Below, piece by piece: positions 37,186 to 45,995 of a DNA stretch of 64,000 nt. Made by a program: the position numbers and the translations under genes. Each line of letters opens with the position of its first letter. Position 1 is the stretch's first letter. Source of the DNA: Agrobacterium pusense (GTDB lineage Bacteria; Pseudomonadota; Alphaproteobacteria; Rhizobiales; Rhizobiaceae). The stretch spans positions 168,135 to 232,134 of the forward strand of contig NZ_FNBB01000008.1 in assembly GCF_900102105.1 (NCBI RefSeq), read 5' to 3'. The notes beneath the pieces were generated by a model. That model saw only the letters and a list, made by a program, of their open reading frames with translations. It searched no databases and was not told where the DNA came from.

Positions 37186-37257
37186 CTGTTCCCCCTGATG
37201 GTTTTGTTGGATTGGTTGCATAAGACCCAATTCCGACCTCCAAGGCAAGACAAAATT

Positions 37258-37286
37258 GCATACAAAATAGCCGTTATTTTGTATGC
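37258..37286. promoter_or_regulatory. Perfect 12-bp inverted repeat (GntR-like operator)
   Basis: GCATACAAAATA and TATTTTGTATGC are exact inverse copies with a five-base spacer, in the divergent gap between the binding-protein gene and the VOC-hydrolase gene. The TTGTATGC half-site resembles operators of FadR/FCD-type GntR regulators. It may control either or both genes. No GntR gene is in the window. Confidence 0.65.
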
Positions 37287-37473
37287 TTATTTTATATGCA
37301 CAATTACTCGCGAGCCAGGCAAAAAGCCGGCATTCTGCACATCGCGCATGCAACGAAGCGAGAGCAGCATCGTTCACGCAGAGAACACAGCGTTCTCATT
37401 TGCCGGGGTTGCGGATCAGGGGCAGCGTGAGACAAATAGGCCACGAACAGCAGGCGGCTACAGCGGGGGCAAG

Positions 37474-39033
37474 ATGAATTCTGCACTGGGCATACACCAC
37501 ATCACGATGATCACCCGAAAGGTGCAGGCGAATGTGGATTTTTACGCCGGCTTTCTGGGCATGCGGCTGGCCAAACGCACGGCGGGCTTCGAAGACGCCA
37601 TGCAGCTTCATCTGCTCTACGGCGATGATATCGCCTCGCCCGGTTCCCTGCTGACTTTTCTGGTGTGGGAGGACGGTGGCCAAGGCCGTGTGGGTTATGG
37701 CCAGACACTGGAAATTTCCGTGGCGATCGATCCTGCCGCGATCGGCTTCTGGCTGACGCGGGCGCTGAAATTCGGCATCCGGGCGGAAGGTCCCTCCGAC
37801 GAATTCGGCGAGCCCGTCATTCGGCTGAAAGACCCTGACGGCCTGATCGTCAAGCTGGTCGGCACTCAGGCGTTTGACGACGCCACGCCGCACGTGACGA
37901 AAGACATTACCGAAGATGACGCCATTCGCCGCATCTACGGTGCAACCGTGCTGAGCGAAGTGCCGGAAGAAACCGTGGCTTTTCTCGAAAAACACTTCGG
38001 ATATAGGCAGGTAAGCCAGACGGGCGCAATTCGCCGGCTCGTTTCCGATAGCGGCGACATTATCGATGTGCGCGACGCCACGGGCTTCTGGTCCAGCGCG
38101 CCGGGCACCGGCACGGTGGATCACATAGCCTTCCGCGCAAAAGACATGGATGAGTTGAACTCGGTTCTAACCGGGCTGAAATCACTGAACTCCAGCACCA
38201 CCAACGCCCATGACCGTAAATATTTCCATTCGCTCTACGTCCGCGAACCGGGCGGGGTATTGATCGAAATGGCGACCGACGGGCCGGGTATGACGGTGGA
38301 CGAACCGCTGGAATCGCTCGGCGAAAAACTGTTCATCCCGCCGCTCTTCATGAAGGATGAGGCGGACGTGCGTGTCGCCCTGCCGCAATTTGCGATGCCT
38401 GGCGAAGAGCGCATCGTCTATCGCGACCTGCCCTTCGTACACCGTTTCTACACGCCCGAAGAGCCTGATGGCAGCACCATGATTCTGCTGCACGGTTCCG
38501 GCGGAAGTGAAACAAGCCTGATGCCGCTGGCGCACCGGGCAGCACCGGGCGCAACGCTTCTCGGCGTCCGCGGCCGCAGTACGGAAGAAGGGATTGCCCG
38601 GTGGTTCCGGCGTTATCCCGATTTCAGCTTCGACCAGAAGGATATCGTCTCGGAAGCGGAAGCCTTCGCCGCATTCGTGGAAGGGGCAATCCGCTCCTAT
38701 GGGCTCGATCGTTCGAAACTGCGGTTTATCGGCCATTCCAATGGGGCGAACTTCTATGCGGCCTTTGCCGCGCTTTATCCGGAGCTTGCCGGGGACGCCC
38801 TGCTGTACCGCCCGATGCCTGTTCTCGAAACATGGCCGGAGAGTGATCTTTCCGGCCGCAGCTTCCTGCTTGTTGCGGGAGAACGCGACAAATACCGCGA
38901 CGGGGCGAGCGTGCTGCAGGACAGGCTTGCGGCAAACGGCGCAAGGGTTGAGGTGGAAACGCTGGAGGACGGGCACGAACTCGGACTCACGGATATCGAA
39001 GTGGCGCGGCGCTGGCTGGCGGATGTTCCCTGA
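37474..39033 (+). CDS. Fused VOC dioxygenase and alpha/beta hydrolase
   Basis: This 519-residue protein joins two parts. The N-terminal half has two VOC repeats (about 5-125 and 145-265), like MhqO/LinE-type ring-cleaving dioxygenases: GIHHITMITRKVQANVDFY, then TVDHIAFR and GGVLIEMATD supply the metal His/Glu pattern. The C-terminal half (about 310-518) is an alpha/beta hydrolase like MhqD: HGSGGSE, nucleophile GHSNGAN (Ser422) and His501 in EDGHELG. In Bacillus the two activities are separate genes that act on hydroquinones. Start ATG 37474 follows a CGGGGGCAAG ribosome-binding site; the frame is open further upstream, but that part is not conserved. Confidence 0.88.
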   Translation: MNSALGIHHITMITRKVQANVDFYAGFLGMRLAKRTAGFEDAMQLHLLYGDDIASPGSLLTFLVWEDGGQGRVGYGQTLEISVAIDPAAIGFWLTRALKFGIRAEGPSDEFGEPVIRLKDPDGLIVKLVGTQAFDDATPHVTKDITEDDAIRRIYGATVLSEVPEETVAFLEKHFGYRQVSQTGAIRRLVSDSGDIIDVRDATGFWSSAPGTGTVDHIAFRAKDMDELNSVLTGLKSLNSSTTNAHDRKYFHSLYVREPGGVLIEMATDGPGMTVDEPLESLGEKLFIPPLFMKDEADVRVALPQFAMPGEERIVYRDLPFVHRFYTPEEPDGSTMILLHGSGGSETSLMPLAHRAAPGATLLGVRGRSTEEGIARWFRRYPDFSFDQKDIVSEAEAFAAFVEGAIRSYGLDRSKLRFIGHSNGANFYAAFAALYPELAGDALLYRPMPVLETWPESDLSGRSFLLVAGERDKYRDGASVLQDRLAANGARVEVETLEDGHELGLTDIEVARRWLADVP

Positions 39034-39073
39034 TTTTCGGGGGATGCGCATAAGCCGAGCGGATGCCGCCCAT

Positions 39074-39192
39074 TTCTTCTCGCCCAGGGAAGAAAGTGGT
39101 CTGAAGGGTCGGTTGAGGGGGTAAGCTCTCGGTTTATTTCCACCCTCGCCCCCTCATCCCACTGCCGCAGACTTCTCCCCTCGGGGAGAAGA
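39074..39192. repeat. RIME-like palindromic repeat, copy 4
   Basis: Bounded by a degenerate TTCTTCTCGCCCAGGGAAGAA and an intact ACTTCTCCCCTCGGGGAGAAG, in the same orientation as copy 3. It lies between the VOC-hydrolase gene and the DUF2339 gene. Its left arm has lost several pairs. Confidence 0.78.
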
Positions 39193-39300
39193 CGCGGATG
39201 CGAGCGCTCGCTCCCCCCGTTACCCACAACCTCATCAACCGGGCCTTGCATAAATTCACCAAAAGGGCTTTAAAAACAGCTTCATAATTGGAGAGTCCGT

Positions 39301-42096
39301 TTGGAAATCCCGCTGTTTATCCTCGCCCTTGTCGCGGCCTTCATCTACACGCTCGTCGCAAGCATCCGCAATTCAAGCCGCATCAAGTCGCTCGAACGGG
39401 AGGTTCACAGCCTCAAGCGGCTGATGGCGGCGGGCGTGGCCGCTCCTGCTGCGGCACTGGCGGAAAACACGGAAACCGCCGAAAAGACTGATTTCGCAGC
39501 AGAGACGGAAGGCCAAACGGCGCTGGAACCAGCGGGCATCCGGGATGAAGACGCCTTCGAGCGTTCAGAAGCCAGCACCCCTGCGGCGGATCAAGACGTG
39601 GCGCGCGAAGACGCCCCCGCTGCGCCACTCGCCGATGCCGTATCCGTGGCGGCTTCTGATAACGCGTCTGCCCCGGCAGCGAAAGAAAGCTTCGAAAGCC
39701 TGCTCGGCGCGCGCTGGGCGGTTTGGGCGGGCGGGCTGGCGCTGGCGCTCGGCGGCATTTTCCTCGTCAAATATTCAATCGAATCAGGCCTGCTCAGCCC
39801 GGCGGTCAGGCTGTCGCTCGCCGCGATTTTCGGCGTCTTTCTCGGGCTTGCCGGTGAAGCGATCCGCCGCAAGGCGGTGCCAGGCATCGCCACCACCTAC
39901 TCCAACGCCATGATACCGGGTGTGCTCACCGCGGCCGGCGCATTGACGCTGTTCGGTGTGGTTTATGCGGCTTATGGCATCTACGACTATATCGGCCCCG
40001 GCACCGCCTTTATCCTGCTCGGCCTCGTCGCCTTCGCCACCATCGGCCTGTCGTTGTTGCACGGACAGGCGCTCGCCGGTCTCGGACTTCTCGGTTCGAT
40101 GCTGACGCCGGCGCTGATTTCCACCGAAACGCCGAATATCTGGGCGCTCTTCGTCTTCCTCACCGTCTCTTGGCTCGCAACCGCGGCAGCGGCGCGTCGG
40201 CAGGGCTGGACGGTGGTCCCGTCGCTTGCCAATGCCGGACTCGGCCTCTGGGCTCTCGGATATATCGGCTTTTCGGATGCAATCAGTGCCGAACCGCCGA
40301 CTCTTGCCCTGCTCATTATGCTCGCTGGCACGATCTTCCTTTGGCCCGGAAAACAGTACGACACCACGCCTCCGGACGCTGCCGAAACGGCAGCTCCCGA
40401 GCGGCGCGCGATTCGCATCATGCGGCTTTTGCTGCGCCCGTCGCTCGCCCTCAACCTCACCGTATCGATGGCGGTGATCCTGCCGGCCATTGGCTTCCTC
40501 TTTGCCGAAGGCAGCGTCGATACTCACCCGGCGCTCATCGTTTCAGCGCTTATTGCAGCTCTTGCAGCACTCGGTGCTGCCCGTCACTATGCCGTCTGGC
40601 CGGCGATCATCGCCGCGCTCGGCGCGCAGTCTGCGGTGTCGCTCATGTCGCGGCGTGGCATCGATTTTATTGGTCTCGTGAATGATACCGGCGTGACGCT
40701 TCCGCCCGTGGGCACAGGCTACGCTGCGGAAATTGCCATGGCGCTCGGCCTTGGGGCTATCTTCGTGCTGTGCGCCTTTTCCTTCCTGAAACGCAAGGGC
40801 GCAGAAGATGCGGATTTCGCCCAGCTCTGGGCTGGCATTGCCGCCCTGTTCCCTGTCTGGCTCGCGACGGCGAGCTTCGTCGAATATGGCAATCTCGGCC
40901 GCGACTGGCTGCACGCGGCCTATGGTCTCGGCCTTGGCTTCGTGCTGCTTGCCGGTGCTGAATGGCTGCACCGGCGCAACAGTGAGGCCTATCGCAAGCC
41001 GCTGAACATCCTTGTGCTCGGTTCCTTCGCCGCCTTCGCGCTCTGCCTGCACACGCTGACGGAAGGGCTCGCGACGACAGTGCTGCTGTCCGTCATCGGC
41101 TTCGTCTACGTGCTGGCGAGCCGCTACCGCAACTGGGATATACTGCCTTGGGTCATGGCTGTCGCAAGTGTTGCCGTTCTTGGCCGGATCGCCTGGGAGC
41201 CGACAATCGTCGGGCCGCAAAATCTCGGCACGACGCCGGTCTTCAACGCGCTGCTGCCGGGCTATGGCATCCCTGCCTTGCTGGCCATCGTCTCCGCGTG
41301 GCTGTTGCGCGACTGGCCGGGCATGCGGATCAAGAACTTCCTGCAGGCCATCGCCAGCGTCATGGGACTTCTGGCCGTGGCCATCCTCGTTCGCCACGCA
41401 ATGAATGGCGGTACGCTCGACAGCAATGTGCCGACGCTCGGCGAGCAGTCGATCTACACGCTGCTGACCATCGGCTTCTCCGGTGTCCTGATGACGCTGG
41501 ATTTGAAAAGCCCCAGCCCCGTCTTCCGTTACGGCTCGATGATCGCCGGCGTCATCGCCGTCATCAACGTGCTGACGATGCATTTCTTCACGCTCAACCC
41601 CTATTTCACCGGCGAGAATACCGGCCGCATCCCGGTCCTCAACCTGCTGCTGATCGGTTACCTTTTGCCGGCATTCGCTTATGGCGGCCTTGCCTATTAC
41701 GCGCGCGGAAAACGTCCGCCGCCCTATGTCAGCATGCTGGCGGTGGCGGGAGCAGCGCTCGGTTTTGCCTGGGCCACGCTTTCGGTGCGCCGTTTCTGGC
41801 AGGGCGAGAACATTGCTGATTGGAAGGGCTTTATGCAGGGCGAGACCTACAGCTACTCGGTGGTCTGGCTGCTGATCGGCGTCCTGCTGCTCGTGCTTGG
41901 CTCGCGCTTTAATGCCCGCAGCCTGCGTCTGGCATCGGCCGCCTTCGTGCTGATATCGGTTGCCAAAGCCTTCCTGATCGACATGAGCAACCTCGAAGGC
42001 GTGCTCCGGGCGCTGTCCTTCATCGGGCTCGGCGCGGTGCTCATCGGCATCGGCCTGTTCTACCAAAAAATCCTCACCCGGAAGCCGCAGGCATGA
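39301..42096 (+). CDS. DUF2339 large membrane protein
   Basis: The 931-residue protein has one N-terminal helix, a short coiled segment and an acidic Ala-rich linker (about 30-130). Some 25 further membrane helices follow, beginning at ESLLGARWAVWAGGLALALGGIF. This is the DUF2339 family layout. The start is TTG 39301 (LEIPLFIL), with GGAGAG upstream. Function is unknown; the size and number of helices suggest a transporter or envelope scaffold. Its stop overlaps the HD gene start by four bases (ATGA), so the two are coupled. Confidence 0.85.
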   Translation: MEIPLFILALVAAFIYTLVASIRNSSRIKSLEREVHSLKRLMAAGVAAPAAALAENTETAEKTDFAAETEGQTALEPAGIRDEDAFERSEASTPAADQDVAREDAPAAPLADAVSVAASDNASAPAAKESFESLLGARWAVWAGGLALALGGIFLVKYSIESGLLSPAVRLSLAAIFGVFLGLAGEAIRRKAVPGIATTYSNAMIPGVLTAAGALTLFGVVYAAYGIYDYIGPGTAFILLGLVAFATIGLSLLHGQALAGLGLLGSMLTPALISTETPNIWALFVFLTVSWLATAAAARRQGWTVVPSLANAGLGLWALGYIGFSDAISAEPPTLALLIMLAGTIFLWPGKQYDTTPPDAAETAAPERRAIRIMRLLLRPSLALNLTVSMAVILPAIGFLFAEGSVDTHPALIVSALIAALAALGAARHYAVWPAIIAALGAQSAVSLMSRRGIDFIGLVNDTGVTLPPVGTGYAAEIAMALGLGAIFVLCAFSFLKRKGAEDADFAQLWAGIAALFPVWLATASFVEYGNLGRDWLHAAYGLGLGFVLLAGAEWLHRRNSEAYRKPLNILVLGSFAAFALCLHTLTEGLATTVLLSVIGFVYVLASRYRNWDILPWVMAVASVAVLGRIAWEPTIVGPQNLGTTPVFNALLPGYGIPALLAIVSAWLLRDWPGMRIKNFLQAIASVMGLLAVAILVRHAMNGGTLDSNVPTLGEQSIYTLLTIGFSGVLMTLDLKSPSPVFRYGSMIAGVIAVINVLTMHFFTLNPYFTGENTGRIPVLNLLLIGYLLPAFAYGGLAYYARGKRPPPYVSMLAVAGAALGFAWATLSVRRFWQGENIADWKGFMQGETYSYSVVWLLIGVLLLVLGSRFNARSLRLASAAFVLISVAKAFLIDMSNLEGVLRALSFIGLGAVLIGIGLFYQKILTRKPQA

Positions 42097-42737
42097 TCGC
42101 GGCGGAGGCTTTCGCGCCCCATGCGGCGCTTGCGCAGGATTTGATCCCGCACGCCGCCGATGCGGGCGACGGCTCGCATGATCTGGCCCATATTCACCGT
42201 GTCTTCCGCAATGCCATGCGCATCCATGCGGGTGAAGGCGGCGATGGCAACGTGCTGGCGGCCAGCGTGCTGCTGCATGATTGTGTGGCGGTGGAGAAAA
42301 ACTCGCCCTTGCGGGCACAGGCATCGCGGCTGGCGGCAGAAAAGGCTTCAGGCGTTCTGGCCGGCCTCGGCTGGAAGAAGCAGGATATCGACGCCGTCAC
42401 GCATGCGATCATCACCCACAGCTTTTCCGCCAATATCGAACCGCAGACACTGGAAGCGAAAATCCTTCAGGATGCCGACAGGCTGGACGCCATCGGTATG
42501 GTGGGCGCGGCGCGCTGCTTTTATATTGCCGGACGCATGGGCTCCGCACTTTACGATCCGGTCGACCCCTTGGCGAAGGAACGGCCGCTTGATGACCGCG
42601 CTTTTGCCATCGACCATTTCGAGACCAAGCTGTTCAAGCTGGCAGATGGTTTTCGCACAGAGACCGGCAGGCAGATGGCCAGAGCCCGCCATGAGCGGCT
42701 GAAACAGGTGCTGGACCTGTTTCTCGATGAAATATGA
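42093..42737 (+). CDS. HD-domain phosphohydrolase
   Basis: The 214-residue protein has the HD pattern SHDLAHIHRVFRNAM, VLLHDCVAV and, later, QDADRLDAIG, matching YedJ-like HD proteins of broad phosphohydrolase type. The metal ligands are intact, so it is probably active on a nucleotide or small phosphate ester. It is translationally coupled to the DUF2339 gene and followed after six bases by a MOSC gene. Confidence 0.88.
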   Translation: MIAAEAFAPHAALAQDLIPHAADAGDGSHDLAHIHRVFRNAMRIHAGEGGDGNVLAASVLLHDCVAVEKNSPLRAQASRLAAEKASGVLAGLGWKKQDIDAVTHAIITHSFSANIEPQTLEAKILQDADRLDAIGMVGAARCFYIAGRMGSALYDPVDPLAKERPLDDRAFAIDHFETKLFKLADGFRTETGRQMARARHERLKQVLDLFLDEI

Positions 42738-42743
42738 GGAAGC

Positions 42744-43589
42744 ATGATGCGTGTGACAGAGCTTAATATCTACCCGCTGAAAAGCGCGCGCGGCATTTCC
42801 CTCCCGGACAGCGCCGTGTCGGCCGAGGGTCTGCCGGGTGACCGTCGCGCCATGCTTGTGGACCCGTCGGGCCACTTCATCACCCAGCGTGAATTGCCTG
42901 CCATTGCCACGGTTCTGGCGCGGCACGAGGACGGGGGCATGTTGCTTTCGCGCGACCAGCATGGCGAGATCGTCGCAAGACCATCCGGCGAGCGCATGGA
43001 TGTGGCGGTATGGAAATCGATAGTCAGCGCCAATATGGCCGACGCTGTGACCAATGACACGCTCTCGGCATGGCTCGGACGCGAAGTGAAGCTCGCCTTT
43101 TTCGATAACGCTTCCAAACGCATCGCGAGCCTCGAGTGGACAGGCAATGAAACGCCCGTCACCTTTGCGGATGGCTACCAGATCCTTGTCACCACCACCG
43201 CCTCGCTCGCCGCGCTGAACGACAACATGCGCGAAAATGGCGAAGACGACGTTGGCATGGAGCGGTTCCGGCCCAATATCGTGCTTGAGACGGACGAACC
43301 ATGGGCGGAAGACGGGTGGGCGGCCATCGAGATCGGCGGCATTCGCTTCGATCTCGTCAAACCCTGCGCCCGCTGCATCATGACCACGCAGGACCAGACG
43401 ACCGGCTCCCGCGATGTGCCCTCTCCCATGAAGGCCATGGGCCGCATCCGCATGTCCGCAGACCGGCGCGTGCCCGGCCCGCTGTTCGGCTGGAACGTGA
43501 CGCCGCGCGGTGAAGGCAGGCTGTCTGTCGGCGACGTCGCAAAGGTGATCGAGGAAAGGCCCGAAGGCTGGGCGATCAAGAGGCGCTAA
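42744..43589 (+). CDS. MOSC-domain protein (YcbX-like, no ferredoxin part)
   Basis: The 281-residue protein has an N-terminal MOSC barrel (VTELNIYPLKSARGISLP, GDRRAMLVD) and a C-terminal MOSC domain with the conserved Cys in KPCARCIMTTQDQ. These proteins bind molybdenum cofactor and reduce N-hydroxylated compounds. E. coli YcbX is longer and ends in a 2Fe-2S ferredoxin domain; here that part is absent, so an external electron donor would be needed. Either of two adjacent ATG codons (42744, 42747) can be the start. Confidence 0.9.
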   Translation: MMRVTELNIYPLKSARGISLPDSAVSAEGLPGDRRAMLVDPSGHFITQRELPAIATVLARHEDGGMLLSRDQHGEIVARPSGERMDVAVWKSIVSANMADAVTNDTLSAWLGREVKLAFFDNASKRIASLEWTGNETPVTFADGYQILVTTTASLAALNDNMRENGEDDVGMERFRPNIVLETDEPWAEDGWAAIEIGGIRFDLVKPCARCIMTTQDQTTGSRDVPSPMKAMGRIRMSADRRVPGPLFGWNVTPRGEGRLSVGDVAKVIEERPEGWAIKRR

Positions 43590-43660
43590 GTCAGTCCGGT
43601 TCAAACGGAATCCTCTGGGCATCAGGCAGCGCTTTAACCTGCCGTCAAACCCTCGCTCCC

Positions 43661-43772
43661 CTCATCCTGTGCTTGTCACAGGAATCCAGCCGATGCGCGT
43701 CTGCACGGCGAAACAATCCCTCAGCCCAAAGACTTGGGCTGGCTGAATCTCTGTGACAAGCACAGAGATAAG
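43661..43772. repeat. Palindromic ATCC-type intergenic repeat, copy 1
   Basis: The outer arms TCCTGTGCTTGTCACAGGAAT and TCTCTGTGACAAGCACAGAGAT flank an inner palindrome CAGCCCAAAGACTTGGGCTGG. Similar layouts appear at 57955 and 62146. These are common intergenic palindromes of rhizobial chromosomes with no known gene. Confidence 0.75.
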
Positions 43773-43865
43773 GAGAGGACGGAGCACTATGAACAAGGCA
43801 AGCTTCGAGCCTGACGCGCCGATCTCAATCTTTGTGCACCCCGGCGATACAACGCACGGGTCATG

Positions 43866-44600
43866 TCACGACTTCTTCACACCGACGATCAAAAAGATCG
43901 GGCGGCGGTCTTCATGCTTCAGCTCCGGGCGCTCGGCCACCAAAGCCGGATCCGGTCGTGGTTCCGCCAGACGCGTCAGGGTGAAACCAGCGGACAGGAG
44001 GCCGTTGACGATAGCTGACACGGTGCGGTGATATTTCACCACATCGTCCGCCATCCAGTTGGAGTGGCGCACGCCCTCGTTCTGGTAGTTGTCGAGTGGC
44101 CAGTGCAGGATTTCGCCGTCCTCGCCGTAAAACCAGTCCTGTTTTTCCAGCGCCGTAAAAACGGGATGCTCGATGGAAAAAATGAAATCGCCGCCCGACT
44201 TCAGCACGGCGAAAATCCCTGCGAATGCCACGTCGAGATCGCGGACGTAATGCAGGGCAAGGGAACTCAGCACCACATCGAAACTCTGCCGCGGAAAATC
44301 GATGTCTTCGATAGCGGCGCGGCGATATTCGATGCCGGGCCCACCATTGATCTCGGCAGCGCGGCGCAACATGTTCTCCGAGAGATCGACGCCGACGACA
44401 TGGCGTGCGCCCTGCTCCGCGGCAAAGCGGCAATGCCAGCCGAAACCGCAACCGAGGTCGAGAAAGGACTTGTCTTTCAGCGGGGGCAGCATGGCGCGCA
44501 ATTCGTGCCACTCACCGGCCTGACGCAGACCTTCCACGGAACGCGGCATGGCGCTGTAGCGCTCGAAAAACCCGGGATCGTCGTAGATATTCTGTTTCAT
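43866..44600 (-). CDS. Class I SAM-dependent methyltransferase
   Basis: The 244-residue protein has the SAM-binding motif I SFLDLGCGFGWHC at about 46-58, followed by GVDLSENMLRRA and a motif IV-like VLSSLALHYV. This is the Methyltransf_11/25 layout. The C-terminal half (DWFYGEDGEILHW, NGLLSAGFTLTRLAEP) fits small-molecule methyltransferases such as UbiE-like or BioC-like enzymes, but the substrate cannot be told. It stands alone next to an MFS gene in divergent orientation. Confidence 0.9.
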   Translation of the reverse strand: MKQNIYDDPGFFERYSAMPRSVEGLRQAGEWHELRAMLPPLKDKSFLDLGCGFGWHCRFAAEQGARHVVGVDLSENMLRRAAEINGGPGIEYRRAAIEDIDFPRQSFDVVLSSLALHYVRDLDVAFAGIFAVLKSGGDFIFSIEHPVFTALEKQDWFYGEDGEILHWPLDNYQNEGVRHSNWMADDVVKYHRTVSAIVNGLLSAGFTLTRLAEPRPDPALVAERPELKHEDRRPIFLIVGVKKS

Positions 44601-44764
44601 CGTCGCCTCTTAGGCCGCATTCCATCAATCGCATGAATAATGGCCGTCAAGAAAAGTCGCTAGTGGGGCCGGCTGACAAAAGATAATATTCATCCCATCA
44701 TTGTGGAATCCGCGGCATGCTTTGCGCTTCTTTCAGAGGCGGGCGCTGCGAGGGGGGAATATTC

Positions 44765-45982
44765 ATGTCGCAAGCCACTCGCCAGAGCATGCCCTGGCTG
44801 ATTATCGCAGCCGGGTCGCTGATTGCGGTCATGACGTTCGGCCCCCGCTCCGCCATGGGCTTTTTCCAGTTGCCGATGCTGGCCGATACCGGCTGGGATC
44901 GTTCAACCTTCGGTCTTGCCATGGCGCTGCAGAACCTCTTCTGGGGTCTCGGCCAACCCTTCTTCGGCGCCATCGCCGATAAGTTCGGTACGGGCCGCGT
45001 GCTCGTGCTCTCGGGCTTTCTTTATGCGACGGGCCTCATCTGCATGTCCTTCGGCACATCGCCCTTCTGGCTGCATTTCGGCGGCGGCGTTCTCGTGGGG
45101 CTTGGCATTGCCGCAGGGTCCTTCAGCGTCATCCTTTCCGCCTTCGCCCGCCATGTCACGCCGCAGCAGCGTTCATTCGCCTTTGGTATCGGCACGGCGG
45201 CGGGTTCGGCAGGCATGTTCCTGTTTGCACCTATCAGCCAGGGGCTGATTTCCACCTATGGCTGGTCGGATAGTCTCGTCTGGCTCGCCGCCATGATGAT
45301 GCTGGTGCCGCTGCTCGCCTTTTTCATGCGCGGAAACTCGTCCTCCGGCACCCAGTCGCAGGCGCAGTTCCAGCAGACCGCGGGCGAAGCGCTGAAGGAA
45401 GCGCTTGGCCACAAGAGCTATCTGCTGCTGACGACGGGCTTCTTCGTCTGTGGTTTCCAGGTGGCCTTCATCACCGCGCATTTCCCGGCCTATCTCGGCG
45501 ATATCGGTATCGAACCACGCTACGCGGTGATTGCCATGGCGCTCATCGGCTTCTTCAACATCATCGGATCGCTGGCCGCCGGCGTCATCGCACAGCGTTA
45601 TTCCAAGCCCTATTTCCTGGCCTATATCTATATTGCCCGTTCCGTGGTCGTGACTGCCTTTCTGCTTTTGCCGCAATCGCCGCTTTCAGTCATTCTCTTT
45701 GCTTCCGTCATGGGCATCCTCTGGCTCTCCACCGTGCCGCCCACAAATGCGCTGGTGGCCATCATGTTCGGCACGCGCCATCTCGGCATGCTCGGCGGCG
45801 TCGTGTTCCTCACCCACCAGATCGGCTCGTTCCTTGGCGTCTGGCTGGGCGGCTTTCTTTATGACAGGTTCGGTTCTTACGACCTCGTCTGGTGGCTTGG
45901 CGTCGGCATGGGGATTTTTGCGGCCGTCGTGCACTGGCCCATTGAGGAACGCCCCGCCCCACGGCCGGCCTTCGCCCAATAG
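44765..45982 (+). CDS. MFS transporter
   Basis: This 405-residue protein has twelve membrane helices and MFS signatures: the loop 2-3 motif ADKFGTGRVLVLSG and the matching second-half loop SKPYFLAYIYIARS. It resembles the oxalate/formate antiporter branch of organic-anion carriers (VMTFGPRSAMGFFQLPM near the start). Substrate is not clear. The ATG at 44765 follows GGGGGAATATT; conserved sequence starts there. It is convergent with recO. Confidence 0.9.
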   Translation: MSQATRQSMPWLIIAAGSLIAVMTFGPRSAMGFFQLPMLADTGWDRSTFGLAMALQNLFWGLGQPFFGAIADKFGTGRVLVLSGFLYATGLICMSFGTSPFWLHFGGGVLVGLGIAAGSFSVILSAFARHVTPQQRSFAFGIGTAAGSAGMFLFAPISQGLISTYGWSDSLVWLAAMMMLVPLLAFFMRGNSSSGTQSQAQFQQTAGEALKEALGHKSYLLLTTGFFVCGFQVAFITAHFPAYLGDIGIEPRYAVIAMALIGFFNIIGSLAAGVIAQRYSKPYFLAYIYIARSVVVTAFLLLPQSPLSVILFASVMGILWLSTVPPTNALVAIMFGTRHLGMLGGVVFLTHQIGSFLGVWLGGFLYDRFGSYDLVWWLGVGMGIFAAVVHWPIEERPAPRPAFAQ

Positions 45983-45995
45983 CGATGGCCCGGAA

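Noticed and set aside
37186..37473. TPP or other riboswitch before the NMT1-type binding protein
   Set aside because: No conserved TPP-box sequence (such as CTGAGA) fits here; the palindrome looks like a DNA operator instead.
40543..42324. 593-residue open frame antisense to the DUF2339 and HD genes
   Set aside because: Composition is Arg/His/Asp-rich with no domain, and the sense genes have clear families.
43753..44031. Short plus-strand frame before the methyltransferase
   Set aside because: It begins inside a palindromic repeat and continues antisense to the methyltransferase end; likely chance.
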